In this document: positions 1 to 12,808 of the stretch, one piece after another
How the letters are laid out: every line of letters starts with the position of its first letter
How positions within the stretch are numbered: the stretch's first letter is position 1
Assembly: GCF_037975245.1 (NCBI RefSeq)
Contig: NC_092582.1
Location: 8,372,501 to 8,436,500, forward strand
Length of the DNA: 64,000 nucleotides
Direction of reading: 5' to 3'
Source of the DNA: Apostichopus japonicus
Taxonomy: Eukaryota; Echinodermata; Holothuroidea; Aspidochirotida; Stichopodidae
Translations under genes and position numbers: made by a program
The notes under the pieces: model-generated
Databases searched by the model: none
What the model saw: the letters and a program-made list of their open reading frames with translations, nothing else
What the model was told of the DNA's origin: nothing

Positions 1-1178
1 AATGTCAGGAATATAGTCCATATAATTTTCTGATATTACATATGAAGATTTATATTTCTGATTGCTCAAGAAGAAATGTACAACTAGACACGGAAACATT
101 CTTTTATAAGTTTAAGTTTGCTGTAAAAGTTCAACAGAACTGTAAGAAACGCTATTTATATGATGACTTAAAAAACAGCTTCATTCTAGTTTAATTATTG
201 TGTAACAACAAAATAACATTTGACATTATATGTTTCTGTATATATATTATCGAAGAAATAAACAGGAGGAAAAAAAAATAATAATAATAATAATTATAAT
301 AACAATAAAAGCATTACCCATGCACGCTTTCACTGCATCGCTTTAAGCTTAGTTGGACTCCGACGGTATGCCATGACGTAGAGAGTTGCAATATTACGTC
401 AGGATTATATTCGATGTTGACCTCAAAGCACATTTAGGTTCACAATGAAACGTCCCCTGGTAACCTTTATATTTACTACTGAGGTGTGATATCAACATGA
501 TGGTATATCTGTTCAAGTCAATCATCGTTCGTTTCGCTGCAGTATACCAGCCTATATTATTATGATGTATTATGTTCGTTGTATATGCCGGTTTCTTAGA
601 AAAGCATTGTTACGACAATAACGGTTGAAATGTATATGAATTACCCATATATATGTCAGTCAATGTAGAAAATGATACTCGGTTAGCTAGTCTATACTAA
701 AGAGTTCCTTTATAGAGGAACTCTTGTCTATAAGGTACTATACCGCCGCAATTCACCATCCGGTCTTGGTGAAGATTGCCGTGATTTAAAAAGTATATGT
801 GCATATACGCTAGTTATGTATCCTGAACACAATTGTGGCCACACGTATGAATAGCTCCCAACTTTTCCTGATGCAATGCTTGTCATCATGCATGTGATCT
901 GCAAAATGGGGAAGGTACCGGAGGGGAACCCTCACCTTTAAGATATAAGGAAGTTTGAGACCATCACCACCTACACACAATATGGTGACATGCACATGTT
1001 ATAAATTGCGGTTATAATGTATGATTTTACGGAAACTTCGTAAAGTAACATACAAGCGCGTTAATGTGCGTCAGCTTTTTTAAGTTGCCTCACTGGCACA
1101 ACTCAGCCTGATGCAAGATTTGAACTAGTACTTAGTGTGCGGGTTGGCTGGTTCGTATGGAACGCCAAAAGGACCACA
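1..1178. other. no gene recognised
   Basis: AT-rich sequence; an agctcccaacttttcctgatg stretch near 855 resembles the end of the MITE at 57340. No splice-supported frame seen. Confidence 0.5.
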
Positions 1179-1398
1179 GGTGGCGTTGCTACCCTAAACA
1201 GGTGGTGCTACCCTAAACAGGAGGTGCTACTACCCTAAACAGGAGGTGCTACTACTCTAAACAGGAGGTGCTATTACCCTAAACAGGAGGTGCTACAACC
1301 CTAAACAGGTGGTGCTACTACCCTAAACAGGAGGTGCTCACTACCCTAAACAGGCGATGCTACTACCTTAAACACAGATGTTGCTATCCTAAACTTCA
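1179..1398. repeat. 22-bp minisatellite
   Basis: About nine to ten tandem copies of CCTAAACAGGAGGTGCTACTA-like units, 19-24 bp each. No homologous array in units 2 or 3. Confidence 0.85.
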
Positions 1399-1504
1399 GG
1401 GGTCGATCTATTTTGTAACTACGACCCGTTTCCAAAGCAAACCGCAGTGAAGGATGATGTCATTACAAATCTGCTGGTTATTCTTTTGCGGATACGTACA
1501 CCTG

Positions 1505-1854
1505 CAGTGGCGTAGGAAGGAACTTTTGAGTGGGGGGGGGGGGGGGCTGAAGACTGATGGCCGGCCTGGGGGAGGGGTCTAAGGGGAGAGGGTGTTTTTT
1601 GCATTTCCAGGTGGCCTCAGATGCAATTTGGTGCAATATAGCATACTTCAACCCACCCACTCCATTTTGTATATAATTTTGCATTTTCACCTGGCCTTAG
1701 ATGCAGTTTGGTGCTCCAAATGAGATTTTTTTCTCATTTGGAAATGAAAAAGGGGTTTTCTGACTTGCGAAGCGGGGGGCGGAATCATACTTCCGCCCCT
1801 CCACATTTTTCACTGGGGGGCTGGCGCCCCCAGCCCCCGGTTCCTACGCCCTTG
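1505..1854 (+). mobile_element. hAT-type MITE, GGCGTAGGAA family
   Basis: Ends CAGTGGCGTAGGAAGG and CGGTTCCTACGCCCTTG are imperfect terminal inverted repeats. An 8-bp target duplication TACACCTG lies at 1497-1504 and 1855-1862. No coding capacity; poly-G inside. The 8-bp duplication points to hAT-superfamily mobilisation. Confidence 0.85.
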
Positions 1855-2493
1855 TACACCTGCCATTCGGCCGCATTATAGAGATACAATGTTTCACACA
1901 AAGGTTAATTTTCAGCTGCTTAACATATTTGAAAACAGTTTAATGGATATAATTTTCTGGACGGAAGTCAAAATGATATCATGAGAAACAAAAGACTAGG
2001 ATCTTTCAACACGTCTGCCAGTACAATGTTAAGTAAAACTAGAAGCGATACTATTACTAGTCATGTCAAATTGTACCTGCCCAAGTTAGAAATTATTAAC
2101 GTACTTGTATGCTATGTGAAAATCCTTTTACTAATTGCGTGCTGCATTCAAAATCATTACTGGTGAAAGTTATATCGACCGGGAAGCTGGTGCGTGTGTG
2201 TAAGTCATAACATCTTTCGCCTAATCTCATCCTACCTGCTACAATATTGTTTGGTCTCGAGTTAACAATAAGATGCACTAGCATTGCTTCTATATCTTTT
2301 CGGGTTTGAGATATTCATCTTTAACATATGCTTATATATCTGGAATTGATAGCGACGTCTTGTAGACCTTTGTGTAACTGTTAATACACATTTTTTTATT
2401 AATAAATTCTAATAACTCAACCAAACCATATTTGGATGACCTTCAACACTATTGGTCCTTGACAAAATTTGTAATGTATTGTAATATGTTATT

Positions 2494-2541
2494 TATTATA
2501 TATATATATATATATATTGTATTGTATTGTAATATGTTATT

Positions 2542-2595
<54 letters not shown>
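2494..2595. repeat. TA microsatellite, two blocks
   Basis: Two TA tracts separated by a repeated tgtattgtaatatgttattta segment. Confidence 0.9.
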
Positions 2596-2597
<2 letters not shown>

Positions 2598-3647
2598 GAT
2601 ATCGATTATATTTCGATTCGTTTCCTCGTCTCTATATAGTAATCCATTGGAGCAAGCTTTCAAATACGTACAAAACACTATACTTACAGTGAGAAATGAC
2701 AGTTGCCAGAGCAATAGTATAATAATACATAATTCTGACTGCACGCTTTCAGAGAGAGTGAAAAGCAAAATGTTCGCATCTATATTGAATCTATGTTTAA
2801 TGATTTAGGGTAGAGATTTCTTTCTTATCACCAGGTTCAAGAGCGGACCCAGCAGGAGGCATGGCCCTGGTATCAGCGAGGGGGGTGGGGGGGGGTCCTC
2901 CCTCGGTCCTCCCTCATATTTCATCCCTTATAGACAATACGCCTATTTTATATGCAAGGTTTATGGCGTATCTAAAGAGTCTAATTTCATGGCAGGACCA
3001 TGCATATATATGCAGTTTAGGCGCTTGATACTTGGCAGTGTTTTTTTTTTTATTCCTCATACCGATTGCTCTCACATTAAGGTGAAAGCCAAAACTGGTC
3101 AATCGGACAAAATGAGTTTAGATGTTAATGCAATATGAAACATTTCCTTTTGGTTTATAACATAATAAATTGAGGTGTATATGAATTTAAAGAAAAAGAA
3201 GAATGTTGCATTTTTTTTATATTAAAGTTCATAAATTATGAACACCATAAAAGTGCCAAAAATGTTTCTAATATCATAAAAACATGTCCAAATTCCGTCC
3301 CTCGTGTTTTGAGACACGAAAGTTGAGTTTTCAGGTCGAAAAACTCTCTGATATGTGTAAAACTATCCAGATATATATATATATAAAAAAATCATAACCA
3401 TAATACATACAACATGCATTATGAGAAGAAAAAATTTAACCGGGTGGCCAACATTGTGAATTTTTTGCGAGGTGGGACGTAATGTCGATGTGAAGAACAG
3501 AATTTCAAACAGCAGTTTCATAAGTAATGTTACCATGCAATTGCCAGGTGACCACTCGAGACTTTACTGAAACGTCATCAAATGGTTCCATCAAAACTCA
3601 AAAGGTAGTCACGTGAGAATTCAGTTATGCAACAAAAGTGGTCCCAG

Positions 3648-3943
3648 CAGGCGCGTAGCCAGGAATTTGCCAAGGGAGGGCGAACCTGTAGGCAAACTAT
3701 CAGAGCCGTAGATTCTGCATTGAAAACTATCTACGCGTATAGCGCCACAATGAGTTGGCGCTACGCGTACAAGAAAATTTTGGCTGAAAATGCCTCGCAG
3801 ATCGCTGGAAATGGCACTTCGGAGGCCTGGTAAGTTGCATCTAAGCTTAAAATTACTAGCGATATCATAAAAACATACAAAAAAATATGATCAGGGGGGT
3901 GGCGATCGCCCCCTTCGCCCCCCCCCCCTTGGCTACGCGCCTG
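3648..3943. mobile_element. hAT-type MITE, CAGGCGCGTAGCCA family (unit 1)
   Basis: Near-perfect terminal inverted repeats CAGGCGCGTAGCCA. Target duplication GGTCCCAG (3640-3647), degraded to GGGCCCAG on the right (3944-3951). No gene. Confidence 0.85.
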
Positions 3944-5353
3944 GGGCCCAGATATTACCGCTATCTGAAAATTGTTCCACGCATGTCTCTTAAAATGTGG
4001 TCATTGTGATTCTTCCCAGCTTTGGACATTAATAACTACAATAAGTTTCTTGTAGGATTATTCTTTGCCAAACCTTCACAATACATTGTCAAACCATCAA
4101 CAACGTATCTCAGATTTAAAGCTACTGCAAATGCATCTCAAAATCTAATATAGTCAGTATTATTCGGTCATAGAGTGCTATATAACCCTCAACGAGGGAT
4201 AATAAAAATGAATTCACAAATGATGTTACTAGCAGACTTTCAAAACTCCCACATTTTTTTTTATAGAAAATGGCCCCTCCTTCTGAAGGTCAAAACACGG
4301 GCCCTGTGGATAGAAACTTAAAAAAAAAGAAGATCCAGACCTGTTTCATGGCGCGTGCAGCATTTGTGTGCAGCATAATACGTGTGTAGCATTTAATTAA
4401 GCTGATGCAACTATAGTTATCCATAATGTCTTAAATATTGCAAAATCGTTCTCTGCAAAGTTCCCAACTGATCCACTCATATTTAGATAAAATTCAATCA
4501 GAATAACGAAAACATAAGATCACCCAAAAATTAACTCCATTGATGATATGGTTTCTGATAATCGGTTCCAAACTCCCTTTTGCCTTACATATAGAAATCT
4601 TGTCTGTGTTTATTTTTTCCCCTCTGACTTTGAGAGATCTATTTGCCCTTGATATCAGGTACGAATATGAATATTTATATGCTTCAGATGACTAACTATA
4701 TTCAGAACCAGACGTTAGATTTCTAACGCCCTTCAATTAGCATGTTATTGGCCCATAAAATAGCTACTTTTACCGAAATATCAAGGCGTTTCGGGAATTT
4801 TATTTATGTGTTTATGTACCACGCATCATGAGGGTCACATTAACTCCACATCAAATTATATTATGCATGGATACATTACTATAGCCTGAAGATAAGGAAG
4901 ATTAACAACCTATTCCAGAGGAATGATTAACATCAAAACGTTGTGTCATGTCAAATACAACATGTTTTTTTTATATTTCATATTTCTCCCTGTCAATTGG
5001 AAACCATATAGCCACGCAGCTAAAACATATATTACATCGAGTGTAAATTTCTCACCAAATATTAATTAGAGCATTGATTCCACATTAACATATTTCATTT
5101 CTATGTTTATAATGTTGAATTTGACGTTATAGAAGCTGTGATATAGACTGAAATGCATCATACGAGAAATAACTTGATTGTAAGCTGTGTCTAAGGTCCG
5201 ATTTTTTTTTCCAAATATGGGAGTGGCAGAGAACTTAGATGTGTCCATTGTTATGACATGATTTGATTCCACTCCAATATTAACTGGGCTGCAGCAGGTT
5301 TGAAATTCCTATTGGTCAGGTGGGACCTTTAAAGGAGAAGATTTAGGGTTGGG

Positions 5354-5795
5354 AGGGCGTTGTGGTCAAGTGGTTAAGTCTCGTGATCTAAGGATTACAG
5401 GTTCGAGCCCTGGCCAGGTCATTGCGTTGTGTCCTTGGGCAAGGCACTTTATCCCCATTGCCTCTCTTCACCCAGGTGTATAAATGGGGAATTGCGAGGT
5501 TACTTGTAAATATATATAGTTGCGTGCGCAGGTTTGTGCCTGCACCCTATGGGAAGTGCCCCGGGGGACACGTGGTTGTGGTGCACTGTGGTGCCCCAGG
5601 AGAGATTGTTTGAATTGTGCACACTTTGATGTGTAGGTATGACAAGTTACCAAGGACCAGGGTTAAGTTATAAAGTCGTGTGAGACGACCTTAGCCATGA
5701 ACAAGACTGTACACCTGCGCCAGGAGTGTCAAGTTGACAGATATGGCGCGTTATATAATGGCCGAAATATAATTAATTAAATTAAAAAAAATGAA
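5354..5795 (+). mobile_element. tRNA-derived SINE (unit 1)
   Basis: tRNA-like head with an RNA polymerase III A box TGGTCAAGTGG (5363-5373) and B box GGTTCGAGCC (5400-5409), spaced as in a Ser/Leu-type tRNA. A body of about 340 bp follows, with an AT-rich 3' tail. Not a functional tRNA: the 3' arm does not close an acceptor stem. Confidence 0.75.
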
Positions 5796-6329
5796 TTAAA
5801 CCAAATTAATTAATAAATTAAACAATAATGATGAATATTGAAATCTCAATACAGCTTACTGCGGACAAGTAGTGTGAACGGCTCTTGGGCTAAACCCTAT
5901 CCTTTGTAACATCCTGTATCCACCCCTTCCATAATACTGCGAAATTACAACATCTGAATATAAAGTTGAGTTTAAACTCTGAAAATATAGAAAATGCAGA
6001 AAGATTTATATAACGTTGTGACATACACTAAAACTTGACAGAAATGAGGAAAGTGTCGGGATAGGCAAATAAGCACACGAAAGCACATGAATATTATTGC
6101 ATTTTATAATATCAATTTTGGTAGAACTTAAGAATGAGTTATCTGCAGAGATCCAATAGAAATTATTCTTTTTTTCGGATTGTCTCTGTATTTTTATTTC
6201 GAAAAAGAAACTTTGTAGAGTATGTTTTCTTAATATCTTAACACACAATCTGAGTTGCAAAATACTAGCTATAAAATTATGCTTTACAAAAGATTTGTAA
6301 ATGTTTAATTGCTTTATTTAAGTATATAT

Positions 6330-9300
6330 TTATTTTTTGGCTGCTATTTTAAGGCGACCAAATGGTTTTACGATGATGACATGAAGCCCGCCACCAGTTG
6401 TTAATGTCCATAATTTCAGGCTGGGTTTGACCTGTTTTGAAACCCGTTCATCTATCTCCTCCAACTTTTTCACAATTCCACAGAAGAAGTCTTGCGCAGT
6501 ATGTGCTTGGCATTGGTTATAACTTTCTACCGATCCTTTTTTCTTCCATTCAAAATATTCATTATAAGCTGTATCATTCTTATCCAGATATTTGATATAA
6601 TCCGCCAGATCCGACATATTTTTATAATCACTGATATGAATAAACGAATATGGCGGCGCTACCTTCTCGTAATCTCTACGTGTTGTGCCATAAACTATCG
6701 GCACCATATCTTTACGCAGTCCTATATCCCAAAATTTCTCCGTGATGTAATCCTCACATTCACTGTTCTCTAACGACAAGTAAAATTTATGACTGCTCAA
6801 GATTCGGTCACATGCTTCACTATTCCGTGGACATTTCAATTTTCCACATGCGCCGTACGTATCGACTTGAACATACTTCTGAAGATCAAGTACAAATTTG
6901 GTCCTACCCCAAGATGTCACCCCACAGTTTGACGCCATCCAGGCCACCAACCTCGTCTTTCCAGACGCCCAATATCGATTGTCACTTTGAGGGATTTCCG
7001 GAGAATTCCCAAAGTACCTTCCGTACGGAATGGTGACTTCTGAATCGGTATGGAATGTCATTGACCAGTTGTAAGCCATTTGGGAAGGGTTCTCTGATTT
7101 CATTTTGTTGGAGTGTAGAGGGCTCTCTTTGGACATGTAAATCCACATCTGACCATCTGGTCGATTTCTGTAAACGGAGAGAAAAGGAATTCATCAATTC
7201 AGTCAGGAAGGAAGCACGGAACTTTTATCCGTCTGGTGCAATGAGTTCATCGGGATATTACTTATGAACATTGAATCAATTTTTTTTTCTCAAAAGGAAC
7301 AGACATAATATTCAATATTTGAAAATTAAGCTGGTAAGGTCGAAAGCAAATGTTCCCATTTTTTTTATTAGTTCATGGGCAAGGGGCGATGCAGTATTAA
7401 ATTTTAGTTACAGTATAGAATGTCAGCTGCAAGCCAAGTAATTTTTAGCTTTAAAATGTCAAGTATAGCAAAACGTATAGATTACCTTGACCTTGTGCGT
7501 AGATTACCTGAAATTTCATATCTGTTTTGGTAGTATTTTTCATATCAAATAACAATAAAAAATAACTTTAAGTCCGTATAAATTTGATAGCATCCAAATC
7601 AAAACATCTAACCACACGACAGTTTTAACACCATATTATATTCCCCTTTTTTCATACGTTGTTGACTATGTTAGAAATATTGTACGTTAAGGCGGAATAT
7701 TGACACTTTGACAAAATTGACCACTTCAAGCAAAATGGAAGACAAAAAATTCTTAGTGAGGCTATTTTTTCAACATATCAATAATCAAATGTTACAGTTA
7801 TCACAATGAATTTGCTCTATTGACTTACACAGTAAAGTCCCCACTTGACAAGACCGCTAGAACATAGATAGAAGTTTCCAACTGACATGTCCTACCCCAC
7901 TTGCCCATTTATAGGGCCCCATTTGAAATGGGCCGACGTTTTGTCAGGGCCTAATGGGTTTAGCTCCTGTTACTCTTTTTGTTCTTTTCAATTCCGTCCT
8001 TTTTGTCTATTTTGTCTTTGTAATATTTTTGTACTTTGAACAATCTGAGTGCGAATAAAATCAAATTAAATCAAATAGGAGCTATAGAAGAGGCCAAATA
8101 TTAGCTTCGTGATCCCCAACCAATCTGCCAGCTCTCGCTGCGGAATCTTCTCTTTTTGTCACACAAGAATGTCTAAAATGCCTTAAATCAGCTTCAGTCC
8201 TCCAGAGTTTTAAACTATCGGTAGATCAAGTGACGCTCTTCAACATCCAAAACATACAAACGTATGATGATGACACTAAAATGCCCTCCCTATAAGTTCT
8301 TTCAGAAGGTTAAGTTAGGACTATTTCCCGACATTAGTTAACTCCTCAGGCGGAAGTACACTATACTCCAATTGTGGTATATGGTATACCTATACACACA
8401 CTGCATTGCCATATAGTAATATAAGTCCGCTACAATCACGTGATTTTTGGTGCAGATTTACTACTTGAGGTATATCTAAAAGAATTTCTGATATGCCAAA
8501 GTCTCGTCCGGTCGGATCTCAAACCGATTAGAATCTTTCGAACATTTTCTCTCAAAATACGTTTTCAAGGAAATCAATAGTCACTGTAAAAAAGAGGGAG
8601 GGCCGGGGGGGGGGGGGAACATAATCATAGTTCATTTTGCAAATTAAAGAAGTAAGTCTACTTAAACGAATAAGTATTTTTTAACCCCCTCCCCCAATTA
8701 AGAGCCTATCAGGGTGGAGTTGTACTCCAGGGTGGAGTAATTTTCTATTATCTAAAGACATCTGAAACTAAGCTAGATTTAATTTAATTTATTTGTTTTT
8801 CCAAAACAACATAAAACGATATCTTGAAGTTGGAAGTAAAATACAATAATGATTAGAACCATGATATCGCCTAAAAAGCAAAAGGATAATTTCTTCAGGG
8901 AAACGCTCTATAGGCACAGTACCTCAATTTCAATACGATTAGCTACGTTTGTTTTCGAATATAATCCCCAATATATTGAAAGTAAACATTATCCTTTTCA
9001 CCCTGCGCAAGATTCTCTGGGAGTGGAATATCGAAAAGTATTTTTTAATTAATAATACGTCACAAACTGCAAATTTAAGGTAAAACCCAGTCCTAAAATG
9101 GTTTGTATGTTAGGTAGAAGAAGAAATTACATAAGTAGACTGGGGGAACGGGAAGATAGGAAATAAAGTCAAATCGTTAAAACTCTGTAGTAATATCTCT
9201 GTATGGACTAACGCCATTATTTCCTTTTGAAATAAACAAGGGTTTGCTAAAATGGAACAATTGACGCATTATACGGTCATCTCTTTCAAATATTTTGATG

Positions 9301-9985
9301 AAATTATTGATAGCAGAAAAAGGAAAAGTTTTAATTTCAAGAAGAACATCTTGGTCATAGAAATAGCGAATGGGGATGAAACATACTGATCAGGAGAGCT
9401 TGCTAGTATTACGACGAGAAATAATTCCTTTTTTTACCTTGCGATATCTTCCCAGCGCCATGTTCCTTTGTGATGTAAAATGACTGCGTGGCTCGTAGCT
9501 AACCTCTGATAGGAATTACTGTGTATGTACCGTGCCTTACAGTTAGTGTTAGCACAGTCATAGTCCTGCTCAGGGAAGGCAAAAGCGAATTTAGACCAGA
9601 GCTGTATTTGTTTCACGCAATTAGAACGTATTCCGTCTTCTCTAGTTGGTGACGATGAGTTGGGTACATTTCCACCGCCAAATCCACCAATTTCTAGCGG
9701 TGTGTGTTGAGATGTTTTGTCATTTGAGTCTGAAGTTGGCGAAGATAATCTCTCGGAGGCAGGATATGTTGTTTGTTTAGATTCGTTGAACATAGAAATG
9801 ACCGGTATAAGCGATGGAGTCCTCATTTGATCAGCCACCACCAACCTGGCACCAATTTTTCGGTAGGATGGAGGCTGGTAGGTGTAAATTTGTACGGAAT
9901 TTCTGCCATTTTCCCAATAAATTGCAGTCATCGCCAAAATGAAAGTCAATAATGATACAATGGTGGTATATAGCCTGCTCTCCAT
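6330..9985 (-). CDS. alpha-1,3-fucosyltransferase-like (GT10), copy 1, two exons
   Basis: Predicted Golgi type II enzyme transferring fucose from GDP-fucose to glycan acceptors. Coding exon 1 is 9438-9985, exon 2 is 6330-7167, intron 7168-9437 (AAG/gtaaaa donor, tttacag acceptor, phase 2), giving 461 residues. I start at ATG 9985 (AACAATGG context); the in-frame GTG upstream is not a start, and ttctgcag just before suggests a 5' UTR splice acceptor. Residues 5-24 are a hydrophobic signal anchor, about 25-130 a Ser/Thr/Pro-rich stem with NES and NSS sequons. The catalytic domain follows: HAVILHHKG before the junction, RPDGQMWIYMSKESP, YNWSM, VAWMASNC, and the GT10 signature HKFYLSLENSECEDYITEKF at 309-328 followed by W, then APPYSFI and EYFEW. 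Length and motif order are normal for the family. Compared with copies 2 and 3 one A is missing near 6440, so the last ~35 residues are read in another frame, ending KIAAKK. The family call is firm; acceptor specificity and linkage are unknown. Confidence 0.9.
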
Positions 9986-10442
9986 TGTTCCAACTGCAGA
10001 AGCAAAAGCCAGCACCCGACTATAAAATACTTCCCTAGTATTAGCTTATACTGTGTACGTATGAATCCGGACGTTGTCGTTATGAAGATTCGTTTGTACT
10101 AAGAGTTAAGATTCATTTTTGTTTGAGCGAATCCGGCACTATCATCCCAGTTCTGAAATCAAAAGAAAATATGTATCAAGGTGTATGCATCCTTGTTATA
10201 ACAATGAACTTTTTTGCGGACATGTGATTGAAGGTTCGGTAATGCGGTGGGCAGCGTGGCGACGTTTTTACTACAGGAACCCCTCACCCCGCCCCACACC
10301 CCATCCGGGTTCTTAGTCCCACCATACCTCCTCATATATTAAATGAAAGTTGAAAATTAATGTTGCAATTAAAGTTGCAAGTTATACATTTAAGGCTAAC
10401 TGTGATAATAAGGGTACCGCTCTTCTCAAAATCAACAGATAA

Positions 10443-10476
<34 letters not shown>

Positions 10477-11604
10477 CGATCAAAATTGGGCAGGTGAGTT
10501 ACTGATGTTCTTACTCCACTGAAAGGTCTGGTAAAGATATATGTTACATGGTACATATAGTTTCTAATTATTCAGTACAAAATAAAGACAGTCAACTTTA
10601 AAAAGTGTTATAGATTCTTTGACTGAAATATAATAGGAAGGTTAAAATGATAACTCCAGACAGGGGTGCAACTTCCTCTTTCGTAAAGGAGAGATGGGAG
10701 GGGGGGGGGGGGATGGGGTAATTATGTTAAGTCTTCCAATAGTCTGTAATAGTTATCTGAGCAATTTTGGTCAAATCGACGGTGCTTAAATTCAAAATTG
10801 TGCTAAACTTTTGGCACAGCCCGAAAGAATATTACGTTTTTGGCTGTAGACACACACACTTAAATGTTGATGTTTAGGAGAGCTTTAAAACAAAGCTATC
10901 ATTCATTACTTACTATAATTCTTGTAATTATTCTCTGACACTAAAGAGGAGCAAATGACGAAACTGAGAATGACGAAACTAAGAATGTCAACCTGTGAAA
11001 GTAACAGATAACGTTTATAATAAAAAGGACATACCTGTATAAACAATGAACAAAAAACAACAACATTGAAACACGTATAGGCTATTCATTAAGAGCCATC
11101 CGTGTCCTTCTCCTCTATGCAGCAACACATCCCGAAATTCAACTTTCATTCGTCATCGTTAACCATGTCTTTAAAATTAGGTTTAAGTTTACATATTGGC
11201 TGAAGAAACCAGGAGTACATAACAATAATTTTGTTTTCAACTAGCTCCAATTACAGAGCGCTCTACATGACGGTCTATATATTAGAATCCATGAATGCAT
11301 TCTCACAACAAAAACACACACTGCACTCATTATAAAAGTATGAACAGTACTGAGAAGCCAGTAAGTAAGCGTGACGTAATCATATCGATTTCTTCATCGA
11401 CTTCTAAAGGCAACAAATACACTCTACCCTGTTCAAACAGTTCCATTGTTGACTGAGCCAGAAAGGCAGCTGGATAAATCATGCAAATCCATAATGTCTT
11501 ATAGACCTTTGGTTAGACTTGAAATAAAAAGGCCACGGGAGATTTGAATAACTAGAGCCAGTCAACATAGTAGTAATCTATAGTCGAAAAATCCTTCTTT
11601 AAGA

Positions 11605-11778
11605 AAAGTCACACAGGCAAGAACCTGGGCACGAAAACCAAACTACCAAACGTCTGATCCGCTCTCAACCCCCAGTCCCCTTACATCGAGACTGTGACTG
11701 TCATGTGATCATCGTTGGGTGTGTATCACCATTCTCCTCGAAGGGAACATATACTTCACATGATAAAGTCGAAAATAG
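11605..11778 (-). mobile_element. degenerate U2-derived element (unit 1)
   Basis: Same body as the element at 13644-13814 (aacctgggcacgaaaaccaaac at its 3' end on the plus strand, tcgaagggaacatatacttc at the U2 side). The U2 core itself is heavily mutated. No clear target duplication. Confidence 0.6.
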
Positions 11779-11919
11779 TACACATCCAGAGGTAACGAAA
11801 GTCGATGTCACTAACGTACTACGCACACTTATAGCCAATTTGCCCCATATTCAGTACAAGTTATTGTGTGTAATGTATACTCATTACAAATCTGTTGACA
11901 TTTTTCGAATGCTCTTGCC

Positions 11920-12291
11920 CAGTGGCGTAGGAAGGTACTTTTGAGTGGGGGGGGGGGCTGAAGACTGATGGCCAGCCTGGGGGAGGGGTCTAAGGGGAGG
12001 GGGTGTCCCCCCATTTGGAATTTTTTGCATTTCCAGGTGGCCTCAGATGCAATTTGGTGCAATATAGCACACTTCAACACCCACTCCATTTTGTAAACTT
12101 AATTTTGTATTTTCACCTAGCCTTAGATGCAATTTGGTGCTCCAAATGAGATTTTTTTTCTCATTTGGAAATGAAAAAGGGGTTTTCTGACTTGCGAACC
12201 GGGGGCGCGGAATGATACTTCCGCCCCTCCACATTTTTCACTGGGGGGGGGGGGCTGGCGCCCCCCAGCCTCCCCGGTTCCTACGCCCTTG
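11920..12291 (+). mobile_element. hAT-type MITE, GGCGTAGGAA family (private to unit 1)
   Basis: Same family as 1505-1854. Target duplication CTCTTGCC at 11912-11919 and 12292-12299. The corresponding sites in units 2 (about 30796) and 3 (about 51085) are empty, so it inserted after duplication. Confidence 0.88.
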
Positions 12292-12773
12292 CTCTTGCCA
12301 TTTCCAAGATATACGCATTTGAAGTTTTGATAACTTTGGGAAACTCATTAACTATGGGCAAACTGCGATGGTCAAAATAATAATAGATTAAAACCTTATA
12401 ATTACAACCAGCAAATAATTATCATGTCTATAATGTGATGTTCCTCTCTTCAAAGAAGACAATAAAACATTTCAAACAAATCACATGAGGTTACAAACCT
12501 GTGTTCCGTGTCTTTGTAACGAAGGTTGTAAAAAACAAAAGAATAACATAACAGAAAATAATTAAGCAGTCACTCCCTTTTTCACCATCAATGTGCATAA
12601 TTAGCTAATGTTTATTCATAAATAAAATAAAATAGAATTATACAGCCAATCCTCACGTGACAGTATATTTCTCAAGAGAACCGTTTTGTACGCAGTTAAA
12701 TATGTCGAGCAATGTCATCATGCATGATACAGCCCAAATGAATGACGTATCTTGTGGACCTGGAAAAGCCTAT

Positions 12774-12808
12774 GGTTAGGGTTAACCCCTAGAGTTGACC
12801 CTAACCCG
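12774..12808. repeat. TTAGGG-containing inverted repeat (unit 1)
   Basis: ggttagggttaacccc followed by ttgaccctaacc forms a short imperfect hairpin. Repeated at 31259-31292 and 51553-51587. Confidence 0.6.

Noticed and set aside
1241-1398. CRISPR-like array
   Set aside because: Direct tandem units with no unique spacers in a eukaryotic genome: a minisatellite.
2432-2768. Tyr-Ile repeat frames
   Set aside because: Translation of a TA microsatellite.
5354-5430. Functional tRNA gene
   Set aside because: A and B boxes are present but no acceptor stem closes, and a long non-tRNA body follows: a SINE.
10011-10015. Upstream GTG as the fucosyltransferase start
   Set aside because: GTG is not a usual eukaryotic start; ATG 9985 has a good context and lies just after a splice acceptor-like ttctgcag.
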